From Alicyclobacillus kakegawensis NBRC 103104 (GTDB lineage Bacteria > Bacillota > Bacilli > Alicyclobacillales > Alicyclobacillaceae): DNA of 64,000 nt. Numbering within the stretch: position 1 is the first letter of the stretch; every line of letters starts with the position of its first letter. Positions 16,112 through 23,904 of this stretch are shown one piece after another. Location: assembly GCF_001552655.1 (NCBI RefSeq), contig NZ_BCRP01000001.1, positions 248,001-312,000 of the forward strand, given 5' to 3'. The notes beneath the pieces were generated by a model. The model worked only from the letters and a program-made list of their open reading frames with translations, searched no databases and was not told where the DNA came from. A program made the position numbers and the translations under genes.

Positions 16112-17548
16112 ATGCGTGACGGCAAGCTTGGCGTTTGGTTGCTGACAGCCTTGGTCGTCGGCAACATGGTGGGATCAGGCATTTTCATGCTGCCCAGGCA
16201 GTTGGCGGAGGTGGCCAGCCCGGCCGGGAGCGTCCTCGCCTGGGCGCTCACCGGCGCGGGGGTAATGATGATTGCCCTGGTCTTCGGCAACCTGGCGATG
16301 CGCAAGCCGGAACTCGCCGGTGGGCCGCAGATGTACGCCAAAGCGTTGTTTCGGGACGGATCTACCGCGTCGACGCTGGCCGGCTATTTGGTTTCGTGGG
16401 GCTACTGGGTGGCCAACTGGGCGGGCAACGTCGCCATCATCACGACGTTTGCCGGCTATCTGTCCACCTTTTTCCCCATCCTTAACGATGCAACGCCCTT
16501 GTTTTTCGCGGGACCGTTCACGGTGGGCGTGGGCAACCTGGTGACGTTTTTCGTCTGCACGGCCCTGCTTTGGCTGGTGCACGGGCTGATTCTGCGGGGT
16601 GTGGAAAGCGCGGGGCGCTTGAACCTGGTCGCGACCAGCGCGAAGGTGATTGGATTTGTGTTTTTCATCGCGGCGAGCCTGTTCGTCTTCCAAAAGGCGA
16701 ACATCGTCCCGTTCGCCGCAGTCAAGAGCGACGGCGGACAGACATTGGGCCTGTTTGGCCAAGCGGGGCACGCGCTGGTTTCAACCTTGTGGGCGTTTGT
16801 CGGGGTCGAGTCGGCCGTGGTGTTCTCGGCGCGGGCGCGCAGACGGGGAGACATCAAGCGGGCGACGGTGCTCGGGCTGGTGCTGACGGTCATCATCTAC
16901 ATGAGCATCTCGATTCTGACCATGGGCGTGCTGCCGCAGTCGCAGCTGGTGCACACCGACAAGCCGCTGGTGGACGCGCTGTCGGTCGCCATCGGACCGG
17001 CTGGCAGCTACGTGATGGCGCTCGTGGGCATCGTGTGTCTGGCCGGATCGACCGTGGGATGGGTATTGCTCAGCGCCGAAGTGGCGTACCAGGCCAGCCG
17101 CCAGGGGCTGTTCCCGGGTGTGTTTGGGCGCGAGAACCGGCGCAAGTCGCCGGTCGTGTCGTTGGCCATCACCAATACCATGGCACAGGCGTTCATCTTC
17201 TCAACCATCTCGCACTCTATCGCCAAGGCGTTCGACTTTGTCACCTTCGTGGCCACGTTGTCCTATCTGGTTCCCTACATCATCGCCACCGTGTACCAGC
17301 TCAAGCTGACGATATCGGGAGAGACTTACGGCGGCCAGGGCAGGCAGCGCATCGGCGACTTGGTCATCGCGGCGCTCGGGGTCATCTACTCGTCCTGGGT
17401 GGTCAAGGCGGGCACCGCCGATCTACACACATTCTTGTTCGGCATAGGGCTCATCTTTTGCGGCATCCTCTTCTTTCCGTTTGTGATCTCCTCGCGCCGC
17501 CGGCAGCAAATGTCGACAGACATGAAAGAGGGCGGATCGGCCGCGTAG
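16112..17548 (+). CDS. APC-family amino-acid antiporter (basic amino acid/polyamine type)
   Basis: A 478-residue inner membrane protein with about 12 hydrophobic segments. The opening VWLLTALVVGNMVGSGIFML and the helix 6 region LWAFVGVESAVVFSARARR are typical of the basic amino acid/polyamine antiporter branch (ArcD/LysI/YdgF-like) of the APC superfamily, which swaps arginine, lysine or ornithine for their products. The exact pair of substrates cannot be told. AGGAGGT is placed 7 nt before the ATG. It is transcribed alone from the promoter at 16015 and ends at a strong terminator. In an acid-loving organism such an antiporter could aid pH homeostasis, but no decarboxylase gene is adjacent. 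Confidence 0.88.
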   Translation: MRDGKLGVWLLTALVVGNMVGSGIFMLPRQLAEVASPAGSVLAWALTGAGVMMIALVFGNLAMRKPELAGGPQMYAKALFRDGSTASTLAGYLVSWGYWVANWAGNVAIITTFAGYLSTFFPILNDATPLFFAGPFTVGVGNLVTFFVCTALLWLVHGLILRGVESAGRLNLVATSAKVIGFVFFIAASLFVFQKANIVPFAAVKSDGGQTLGLFGQAGHALVSTLWAFVGVESAVVFSARARRRGDIKRATVLGLVLTVIIYMSISILTMGVLPQSQLVHTDKPLVDALSVAIGPAGSYVMALVGIVCLAGSTVGWVLLSAEVAYQASRQGLFPGVFGRENRRKSPVVSLAITNTMAQAFIFSTISHSIAKAFDFVTFVATLSYLVPYIIATVYQLKLTISGETYGGQGRQRIGDLVIAALGVIYSSWVVKAGTADLHTFLFGIGLIFCGILFFPFVISSRRRQQMSTDMKEGGSAA

Positions 17549-17577
17549 GGATCTCCCCGCCCACCACCTGCCGGAAA

Positions 17578-17608
17578 AGTCCAGTCCCGATAGGGGACTG
17601 GACTTTTT
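17578..17608 (+). terminator. Rho-independent terminator of the antiporter gene
   Basis: AGTCCAGTCCC (17578-17588) and GGGACTGGACT (17594-17604) form a perfect 11-bp stem with a 5-nt loop, followed by TTTT. It lies 30 bp after the stop. Confidence 0.9.
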
Positions 17609-17694
17609 CACATACTGTGGTATGATGCTCAACGTCAAAACTGACACTATGTCATTTTGTCCTGGCGGATTTGCGTCCAGGCTGAGAAAGCCAG

Positions 17695-18366
17695 GTGGTT
17701 GAATTGCCGTTGTTCGTGCAACGCCTTACGCTCGGGCCGCCTGCCCGCCGCTTTTGCGAAGACCTGTCCTTTGCTCTCGCGCAGGGTCAGACGGCGGCCA
17801 TCGTCGGCCCTTCCAACAGCGGCAAGTCCTCGCTGCTCCTGTGCGCAGCCGGCCAACTCAAGCCGGCGGCCGGCCGCGTGGGCATTGGCCCGGACGCCGA
17901 CAGCGCGCGTCCCCCTGGGTGGCGCGAGGTGGGACTGGGGCCCATCCCCGTCCTGGCGCCGCTGTTTGACACGCTGACCGTGCAGGAGCACCTGACCTTC
18001 CAGGCTCGCCTGTACCGGGTCCCCGCTGTCCGCCAGCGGGTCGCCGACGAGCTGCGCCGTTTTGACTTGGAGGCGGCCGCCCGCCGGCGCATCAAGGACC
18101 TCGACGCGTTCACGGCCCTGCGCGCCGCCCTCGCGATTACCTGCGTGCACCGGCCGCAGTTTGTGCTGCTGGATGAGCCGGACCAGGGCTTGTCGGTTGA
18201 GCAGTGGTCGCAGACAACCGCCTTGCTCCGCAAAATCGCGGCGGAAGGCGTCGGCGTCCTGTACACGACAGTCGACAGCGCGCACGCGGCGGCGGCCGAC
18301 GTGGTGGTGGACATCGCGAAGGGGGAGGTGCACCGGGGTGAACCTGTGGGCCGTGATTCGCGTTGA
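17695..18366 (+). CDS. ABC-type ATPase with degenerate signature motif, partner of the YhgE-like protein
   Basis: The 223-residue protein has Walker A (GPSNSGKSS), a Q-loop region replaced by GLGPIPVLAPLFDTLTVQEH, and Walker B (FVLLDEPDQGL). The usual LSGGQ signature is not recognisable: the corresponding segment reads RIKDLDAFTALRAALAI. This suggests reduced or altered ATP hydrolysis, or that it works with an unusual partner. The GTG start at 17695 is weakly supported. Its 3' end overlaps the next gene by 29 nt, so it is probably coupled to it as the ATPase of an ABC-2 type exporter. The substrate is unknown. Confidence 0.75.
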   Translation: MVELPLFVQRLTLGPPARRFCEDLSFALAQGQTAAIVGPSNSGKSSLLLCAAGQLKPAAGRVGIGPDADSARPPGWREVGLGPIPVLAPLFDTLTVQEHLTFQARLYRVPAVRQRVADELRRFDLEAAARRRIKDLDAFTALRAALAITCVHRPQFVLLDEPDQGLSVEQWSQTTALLRKIAAEGVGVLYTTVDSAHAAAADVVVDIAKGEVHRGEPVGRDSR

Positions 18367-20545
18367 GGCCAAGCGCATCTGGCGCAACCGCCTGATGCGC
18401 GTGGGGTTGCTGGCGATGTGCCTGCTGCCCTTGCTCTACAGCGCGCTGTACCTGTGGGCGTTTTGGGATCCGTACGGCCACCTCGACCGTCTACCGGTGG
18501 CGGTGGTCAACGAGGACAAAGGGGGCCGGCTCGACGGCCGACACGTCAACTACGGCGCCGACTTGGCCAAATCACTCGTCGACGGGCAGACGCTGGAGTG
18601 GCACCGGGTCAGCGCCAGCCAGGCGCAAGACGGTCTTGAACATGGCCGTTACTACATGGAATTGGACATCCCGCGCTCGTTCACGAGGGATGTCCTCAGC
18701 GTCAACAGCGACCATCCGCACAAGGCGAAACTGCTCTTCATCCCCAACCAGGGCCAGAACTATCTGGCCGGGCAGATTGTCTCCCGTGTGGAGGACGACG
18801 TCGCGGCGCAGTTGAAGCAGCAGTTCAGCCGGCAGTTCATCTCCCGCCTGCTGGATGTGGTCGGCCAAGCGTCCGGCGGCATCAGCAAGGCGGCGCAGAG
18901 CGCCGGGCAGATCGCCAGCGCCGGCAAGCCATTGGTCAGCGGCAGCCGGCGGCTCAGCCAAGGGGTCAATCAGGCTGACGACGGAGCGCACCAGCTCGCC
19001 GCCGCGCTGGCCCAGCTGGAGAGGGGCAGCCAATCGTTGGCCGGCGGCGCCGGGCAGACAGCCAGCGGCGCCAATCAGGTCAACGCCGGCATCGCCCAAG
19101 CCGCCGGCAGCGTCGGCCAGATTCGGCGACAGATAGCGCCAGCTGCCGGGCCCTCGAGCCAGCTGGACCGAGGCATGCAGCAGGCCAGCAGCAGCGCCAG
19201 GCAGATGCAAGCGGCCAGCCGGCAGCTGCAACAGGGCAGCGCGGACGCGGCCAGCGGCGCGAGCGGATTGAACACCGGGCTGGGCCAGGCCGTCAGCGGC
19301 GCCGCCCAGGTGCAGTCCGGCATTGAAGCGGCCATCTCCGCCCTCGAGCAGGCGCCTGCGGACGATCCGCACGTCACAGCCGCCCTCTCCGCCCTGAAAC
19401 AGGTGCGGGACGGATCGCAACAGCTCGACGACAGTTTGGGGCGGCTGCAGAGCGGCGCGCACACGCTCGCCTCCAAACTCAATCAGGAAACGGCTGGTCA
19501 GGCGCAGCTGACAGAAGGCTTAGGCCAGTTGTCGAACCAGCTAGGGCAGGCCGCCGGCGCCACCCGCCAGTTCAGCCAAAGCGTCGGCCAGCTGGACGGA
19601 GCGCTGGAACAGCTGCAGACGGGGCTGACGACCGCGCACACCTCGTTGGCGCAAATTGCCGGGGCGGCGGGGCAGCTGCAGGCAGGCGCCAGCCAGCTGC
19701 ACGGCGGCCTCGTCAGTGCGCGCAGCGGGGCGGACTCACTGGCCTCCGGATTGGACGACGCAGCTTCAGGCGGCCGCTCGGTCGCTTCCGGGATGGCGAA
19801 GCTGAACGACGCCCAGAATCAACTGGCCGGCAAGCTGAAGGACGCGGTGCCGGGCAAGGTGAGCCAGCCGGAGAAACAGGCGGACGTGATGAGCGGCGCG
19901 GTCGTTGCGCAGACGCGACCGATAAACCCGGTGGGCAAGTACGGCCCCGGATTGGCCCCCTACTTCCTGCCGCTCAGTTTGTGGGTGGGCGCCCTGCTGC
20001 TGTACTTCTTGGTGCCACTGCGCGAGGCGCGGTGGCGCCTGTCCCCCGTCTCGCCGCTGACAGTGACACTGGGGAAACTGTGCGTGCTGTGGAGCATCGG
20101 CGTACTGCAGGCGGTCATCGCGGCCACCGTCGTCCTGTACGGGCTGGGACTGACGGTGACCACGGTGCCTGGGTTCTACCTGTTCTCCATCGGTGTCTCG
20201 CTGACCGACATCACGGTCATCGGCATGCTGTTGTCCGTGCTCAAATCGGGCCCCGGGCGGGTGGCCGGAATTGTGGTGCTCATCTTGCAACTGACATCGT
20301 CGGGCGGAACGTTCCCCATCCAGCTGGTGCCCTCGTTCTTCCAGGCCCTTCATCCGTATCTGCCGATGACCTATGCGGTTTCGGGCCTGCGCAACCTGAT
20401 TGCGTTCCCGAGCCATCATGACGCGTGGGTCAATCTCGGCGTACACGGCCTGTTCTTCGTCGGGTCCCTGGCGCTGATGGTACTGATGCACGTCCGCCGC
20501 GTGAAACCCGGGCAGCTGCACGCCCCGGACACCTTGGTGTCGTGA
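18338..20545 (+). CDS. YhgE/Pip-type membrane protein (ABC-2 permease-like) with a long repeat-rich ectodomain
   Basis: The 735-residue product starts at a GTG at 18338 with GGGGGAGG about 9 nt upstream. It has one N-terminal membrane helix (VGLLAMCLLPLLYSALYLWAF), the YhgE/Pip signature (LPVAVVNEDKGG), then a ~350-residue external part very rich in Gln, Ala, Gly and Ser, predicted as long coiled coil with repeated QL..G and SGA.Q steps, and about five C-terminal membrane helices (AVIAATVVLYGLGLTV, HPYLPMTYAVSGLRN), the ABC-2 permease fold. Family members include the Lactococcus phage infection protein Pip and the type VII secretion accessory EsaA. No ESX genes are nearby. It likely forms an export or wall-spanning complex with the preceding ATPase. 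Confidence 0.85.
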   Translation: MNLWAVIRVEAKRIWRNRLMRVGLLAMCLLPLLYSALYLWAFWDPYGHLDRLPVAVVNEDKGGRLDGRHVNYGADLAKSLVDGQTLEWHRVSASQAQDGLEHGRYYMELDIPRSFTRDVLSVNSDHPHKAKLLFIPNQGQNYLAGQIVSRVEDDVAAQLKQQFSRQFISRLLDVVGQASGGISKAAQSAGQIASAGKPLVSGSRRLSQGVNQADDGAHQLAAALAQLERGSQSLAGGAGQTASGANQVNAGIAQAAGSVGQIRRQIAPAAGPSSQLDRGMQQASSSARQMQAASRQLQQGSADAASGASGLNTGLGQAVSGAAQVQSGIEAAISALEQAPADDPHVTAALSALKQVRDGSQQLDDSLGRLQSGAHTLASKLNQETAGQAQLTEGLGQLSNQLGQAAGATRQFSQSVGQLDGALEQLQTGLTTAHTSLAQIAGAAGQLQAGASQLHGGLVSARSGADSLASGLDDAASGGRSVASGMAKLNDAQNQLAGKLKDAVPGKVSQPEKQADVMSGAVVAQTRPINPVGKYGPGLAPYFLPLSLWVGALLLYFLVPLREARWRLSPVSPLTVTLGKLCVLWSIGVLQAVIAATVVLYGLGLTVTTVPGFYLFSIGVSLTDITVIGMLLSVLKSGPGRVAGIVVLILQLTSSGGTFPIQLVPSFFQALHPYLPMTYAVSGLRNLIAFPSHHDAWVNLGVHGLFFVGSLALMVLMHVRRVKPGQLHAPDTLVS

Positions 20546-20595
20546 GCCGGTATGAGCAATATTTGGTTTTCCTATGTGTATACTGTACTTTTTCG

Positions 20596-20625
20596 TTGAC
20601 AGCCTTCTCTGTCATATGCTATAGT
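20596..20625 (+). promoter_or_regulatory. Strong promoter of the flavoprotein operon leader
   Basis: A consensus TTGACA (20596-20601) and TATAGT (20620-20625) are 18 bp apart. Transcription would start near 20632, leaving a leader of about 145 nt before the flavoprotein start. Confidence 0.75.
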
Positions 20626-20631
20626 TCGCGT

Positions 20632-20775
20632 CAAACCAATAATGCAAACAAGTCACATACCATGTAGTGCTTGGGACCGACTGGTCAGCCGGAGGCCGAG
20701 CTCACCGCGCGTTACGCGCGGTGGCCGGCCTTTTTTGCTGTCCCGGCCAACGAACAGCTTTGGAGGTGGACGAAT
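20632..20775 (+). promoter_or_regulatory. 5' leader with internal terminator, candidate riboswitch or attenuator of unknown class
   Basis: The leader contains a possible aptamer segment (about 20632-20693, with GGGACCGACTGGTCAGCCGG at its end) followed by an intrinsic terminator (20694-20736) and then a Shine-Dalgarno (TGGAGGTG) for the TTG start at 20776. A terminator between a strong promoter and its gene means expression depends on read-through. I compared the sequence by eye with SAM, T-box, TPP, FMN, cobalamin, ykkC and glycine riboswitch cores and found no full match. Confidence 0.5.
20694..20736 (+). terminator. Intrinsic terminator inside the leader
   Basis: CACCGCGCG (20703-20711) and CGCGCGGTG (20715-20723) form a 9-bp stem with a TTA loop, extended by outer GGCC/GGCC pairing, and are followed by six T (20731-20736). 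Confidence 0.85.
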
Positions 20776-22398
20776 TTGCCGCGTACAAACACCCACAGCG
20801 TCACCGATGACGCTCCCGTTGAACTGCACGCCGACGTGCTTGTGATTGGCGGAGGGCCGGCGGGCACTTGGGCCGCCGTCGCTGCAGCGCAGCAAGGAGC
20901 CCGGGTCATCCTCGTGGACAAAGGCTATTGCGGCACGAGCGGGGCAACCGCCCCCTCCGGCACGGGTGTCTGGTATGTTCCACCCCATCCGGAGGAGCGC
21001 AGGGCGGCGATGGGCAGCCGTTACGCGCTCGGGGGATTCTTGGCGGAGCGGGTCTGGATGGAACGGGTTTTGGAGCAGACCTACGCCAACGTCAACACGA
21101 TTGCCGACTGGGGCTATCCATTCCCCACCGACGACGACGGCCGCCCCTTCCGCCGCAGCCTGCGGGGGCCTGAGTATATGCGCCTGATGCGGCGCAAAGT
21201 TCTGCAATCGGGTGTAAAAATCCTCGACCACAGCCCTGCCCTGTCCTTGCTTGTCGATGAGCACGGCGTCGGGGGCGCGACAGGCATCCGCACCCAGACG
21301 GACCAAGCTTGGACTGTCATCGCTGGGGCGGTGGTCATCGCCACGGGTGGATGCGCGTTTCTCAGCAAAGCGCTGGGCTGCAATGTGCTCACAGGAGACG
21401 GACTGTTGATGTCGGCGGAGGCTGGGGCCGAGTTGTCCGGTATGGAATTCTCCAACGCGTACGCCATTTGCCCCAAGTTCTCATCCGTAACGAAGACTCT
21501 GTTTTACAACTGGGCGACATTTTATTACGAATCGGGAGAGGTCATCGAAGGCGCGGGATCGCAACGCGGCAGATCCGTCATCGCCAGGACGCTTTTGTCA
21601 CAGCCCGTGTACGCCCGGATTGACAAGGCATCAGAGGAAATGCAGACCTGGATGCGGCAGGCCCAACCGAATTTCTTTGTCCCGTTTGACCGCGCGGGAA
21701 TCAACCCGTTTCAGGACCGCTTTGAGGTTACACTCCGCTTGGAAGGCACCGTGCGCGGGACTGGGGGCATTCGCTTGGTGGATGAGACATGCGCAACCGG
21801 GGTGCCGGGTCTATACGCCGCAGGCGACGCGGCCACCCGAGAGCTGATCTGCGGCGGATTTACCGGCGGCGGCAGCCACAATGCGGCTTGGGCGATGTCG
21901 TCCGGCTACTGGGCCGGCCAATCGGCCGCCAGGTACGCGCATCGCTTGGGCGACAAACATCACCTCCGCCGGCCGGCGCCGTTATGGGATGCAGGGGCAG
22001 GGCCGCGACAGGCGGCGAGCGAAAGCGCCGGATCCACGGGCGAGGTGATTTCTGCCGTGCAACAGGAGGTTATGCCGTGCGACCGCAACCTGTTTCGATG
22101 CGAGCGCAACCTGAATGATTCGTTACGCCGCCTGGACGCGGTTTGGCATACGATTCGATACGAACGTGCACCCACCGGATCGCTCCAGAAGCGGCGCGAA
22201 GCCGAGGCGATGACAGCGACGGCCCGGTGGATGTACACGGCCGCTCTGGAACGAACCGAGACACGTGGCATGCACAAACGAACGGATTTCCAAACCGCCG
22301 ATGAGGAGCAGCAGCACCGCTTGGTGGTCAGCGGACTGGATGAGATTCACATTCATACAGAACCCGTACAGCACCCCCTTGAGGTGGTGCCGTCGTGA
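20776..22398 (+). CDS. FAD-dependent oxidoreductase, AprA/fumarate-reductase-like flavoprotein
   Basis: A 540-residue cytoplasmic flavoprotein. The FAD-binding fold is at residues ~17-50 (VLVIGGGPAGTWAAVAAA, ARVILVDKGYCGTSGATAPS) and the C-terminal FAD loop reads LYAAGDAATRELICGGFTGGGSHNAAWA. It belongs to the succinate dehydrogenase/fumarate reductase superfamily and resembles the alpha subunit of adenylylsulfate reductase, as its partner is a two-cluster ferredoxin. The TTG start at 20776 has TGGAGGTG about 7 nt upstream. It overlaps the ferredoxin by 4 nt. With the SsuA-like binding protein downstream, a role in oxidising or reducing a sulfur or organosulfur compound is inferred, not shown. 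Confidence 0.82.
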   Translation: MPRTNTHSVTDDAPVELHADVLVIGGGPAGTWAAVAAAQQGARVILVDKGYCGTSGATAPSGTGVWYVPPHPEERRAAMGSRYALGGFLAERVWMERVLEQTYANVNTIADWGYPFPTDDDGRPFRRSLRGPEYMRLMRRKVLQSGVKILDHSPALSLLVDEHGVGGATGIRTQTDQAWTVIAGAVVIATGGCAFLSKALGCNVLTGDGLLMSAEAGAELSGMEFSNAYAICPKFSSVTKTLFYNWATFYYESGEVIEGAGSQRGRSVIARTLLSQPVYARIDKASEEMQTWMRQAQPNFFVPFDRAGINPFQDRFEVTLRLEGTVRGTGGIRLVDETCATGVPGLYAAGDAATRELICGGFTGGGSHNAAWAMSSGYWAGQSAARYAHRLGDKHHLRRPAPLWDAGAGPRQAASESAGSTGEVISAVQQEVMPCDRNLFRCERNLNDSLRRLDAVWHTIRYERAPTGSLQKRREAEAMTATARWMYTAALERTETRGMHKRTDFQTADEEQQHRLVVSGLDEIHIHTEPVQHPLEVVPS

Positions 22399-22784
22399 TT
22401 GAACTCATCAGCGAAACCCTCTGCACGCGCTGCGGCCTTTGCGTCGCCGTCTGTCCGACGAACGTGTTCAGCCAGAAGAAGGGAGAGGTGCCGACGATAG
22501 AACGCCAATCCGATTGCCAGACCTGCTTCATGTGTGAACTGTACTGCCCGGTGGACGCGATGTACGTGGCGCCGCATGCGGACGAGACCGTGGGAGTCGA
22601 GGAGCGCGCCGTCGCCGAGCTCGACCTCCTCGGCAGCTATCGCGCCGCTGTCGGCTGGGGACCCGGCTCTGCCGGCCGTCTGCCGCTGCCTGGGGAGACC
22701 AAGGTGTTCCAGGCAACCAAGGCGGCCGAAGAACGACCGCGAGCACAAACAGAACGAAAAGGAGTCGGACTTCATGCACCTTAA
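22395..22784 (+). CDS. Ferredoxin with two 4Fe-4S motifs, AprB-like partner
   Basis: The 129-residue protein carries two clusters in its first 60 residues: CTRCGLCVAVCPT and CQTCFMCELYCPVDAM. The remaining half is a hydrophilic tail of unknown fold with no cysteines. The GTG start overlaps the flavoprotein stop, and its own end overlaps the next gene by 11 nt, so the three are translationally coupled. Electrons would pass between the FAD of the partner and these clusters, as in adenylylsulfate reductase. The tail differs from the AprB C terminus. Confidence 0.88.
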   Translation: MIELISETLCTRCGLCVAVCPTNVFSQKKGEVPTIERQSDCQTCFMCELYCPVDAMYVAPHADETVGVEERAVAELDLLGSYRAAVGWGPGSAGRLPLPGETKVFQATKAAEERPRAQTERKGVGLHAP

Positions 22785-23844
22785 GCGCATCATCCCACAA
22801 AGGAGTCAATTCAGATACTGGACCATGGGGAGAAGAAAGAATAGCCTCAGCCTGCTCCTGCCCCTGACAGCCGTCAGCGCCGCTCTTGCTGTGACCGCCT
22901 GCGGGGCGTCCCAGACGACCGCGTCCACCGCGGGCGCTTCCTCCCCCCATCAGGCATCCGGCCAGGGCAAGGTGCTCCGGTTTGGCTTCATCACCTCCAA
23001 AGGCACCACCCCGGCCGATCCGATTGGTTGGGCCGAGCACACTGGGATGCTGAAGAAATACGAGTCCGAACTGGGTGTGTCGGGGATTCAGTTCATACCG
23101 TTCGTCAACGGGCCGGACCTGACTGCGGCGATGCAGGGCGGATCGGTCGACGTGGGGGAACTCGGCGACACCCCCGCCGTCAATGCGCGGGCGCACGGCT
23201 ACAAGAGCCAGTTGATTGAATTCTTGACCATGGACATGGATGTCTGGCTGGTCGCCAAACATAACGGGCCGAAAACCGTTGCCGACCTCAAGGGCCAGAC
23301 AGTCGCCACCTCTCCAGGATCCTACATGAGCCGTTACTTATTGACGCTGTTGCAACAAGAGGGGATTTCACAAGACGTTAAGGTCGTGCCCATCTATCCT
23401 GAGGATGCCCAGGCTGCGCTTCAGTCCGGTCGCATCGCCGCTTACGCCGCACCCACCTACACCGGTCCGCAACTGGAGAAACTGGGGTTCCCAGTCATCG
23501 ACCAAGCGTCGAAGCACAACTTGACCGGGACCACGGTGGTTGTCGGCGCACCCCACTTTCTTGCTAGTCATCCGCACTTCGCCGAGGCGTGGGTGCGCTT
23601 GACGCAAGCGTCGCTGGCCGACATCAAACAGCATCCGAATCAATACTATCAATTCGCGTCACGGGCCAACGGATACCCTGTCAGCATTATCAAAGAGTCG
23701 GTGCCCATATCCGACTACGCCACAAAGCCATTCCCCGGCGATGCTGTGCGGTCTTTGACATCGATAGAACAATTTTTGGTGAGCCAAAAGCTTATCACCC
23801 AACCGTTTTCAATTCGCGCATGGGAAACCAACACCACAAAGTGA
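22774..23844 (+). CDS. SsuA/TauA-like ABC substrate-binding lipoprotein
   Basis: This 356-residue protein has an N-terminal signal with lipobox (LAVTACG at about residue 40) and a type II periplasmic-binding fold of the NMT1/SsuA kind: FGFITSKGTTPADPIGWAEH, TAAMQGGSVDVGELGDTPAV, VADLKGQTVATSPGSYMSRYLLTLLQQ given in part. Such proteins bind alkanesulfonates, taurine, nitrate or thiamine precursors. The ATG at 22774 has AAAAGGAG about 9 nt upstream; an ATG at 22825 is an alternative giving a more ordinary signal length. No matching permease or ATPase follows: the next gene is on the other strand, so the transporter is incomplete here. Confidence 0.85.
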   Translation: MHLKRIIPQRSQFRYWTMGRRKNSLSLLLPLTAVSAALAVTACGASQTTASTAGASSPHQASGQGKVLRFGFITSKGTTPADPIGWAEHTGMLKKYESELGVSGIQFIPFVNGPDLTAAMQGGSVDVGELGDTPAVNARAHGYKSQLIEFLTMDMDVWLVAKHNGPKTVADLKGQTVATSPGSYMSRYLLTLLQQEGISQDVKVVPIYPEDAQAALQSGRIAAYAAPTYTGPQLEKLGFPVIDQASKHNLTGTTVVVGAPHFLASHPHFAEAWVRLTQASLADIKQHPNQYYQFASRANGYPVSIIKESVPISDYATKPFPGDAVRSLTSIEQFLVSQKLITQPFSIRAWETNTTK

Positions 23845-23904
23845 ACGCCGCCGCGGCGGGGGCGGACCCGCGCGCCGCGGCAGCCAGCCTAAGTACGGCG
23901 CCCC

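Noticed and set aside
20632-20700. Guanidine-I (ykkC) riboswitch
   Set aside because: Only GACTGGTC matches; the flanking conserved helices and ACA/GGGA elements are missing.
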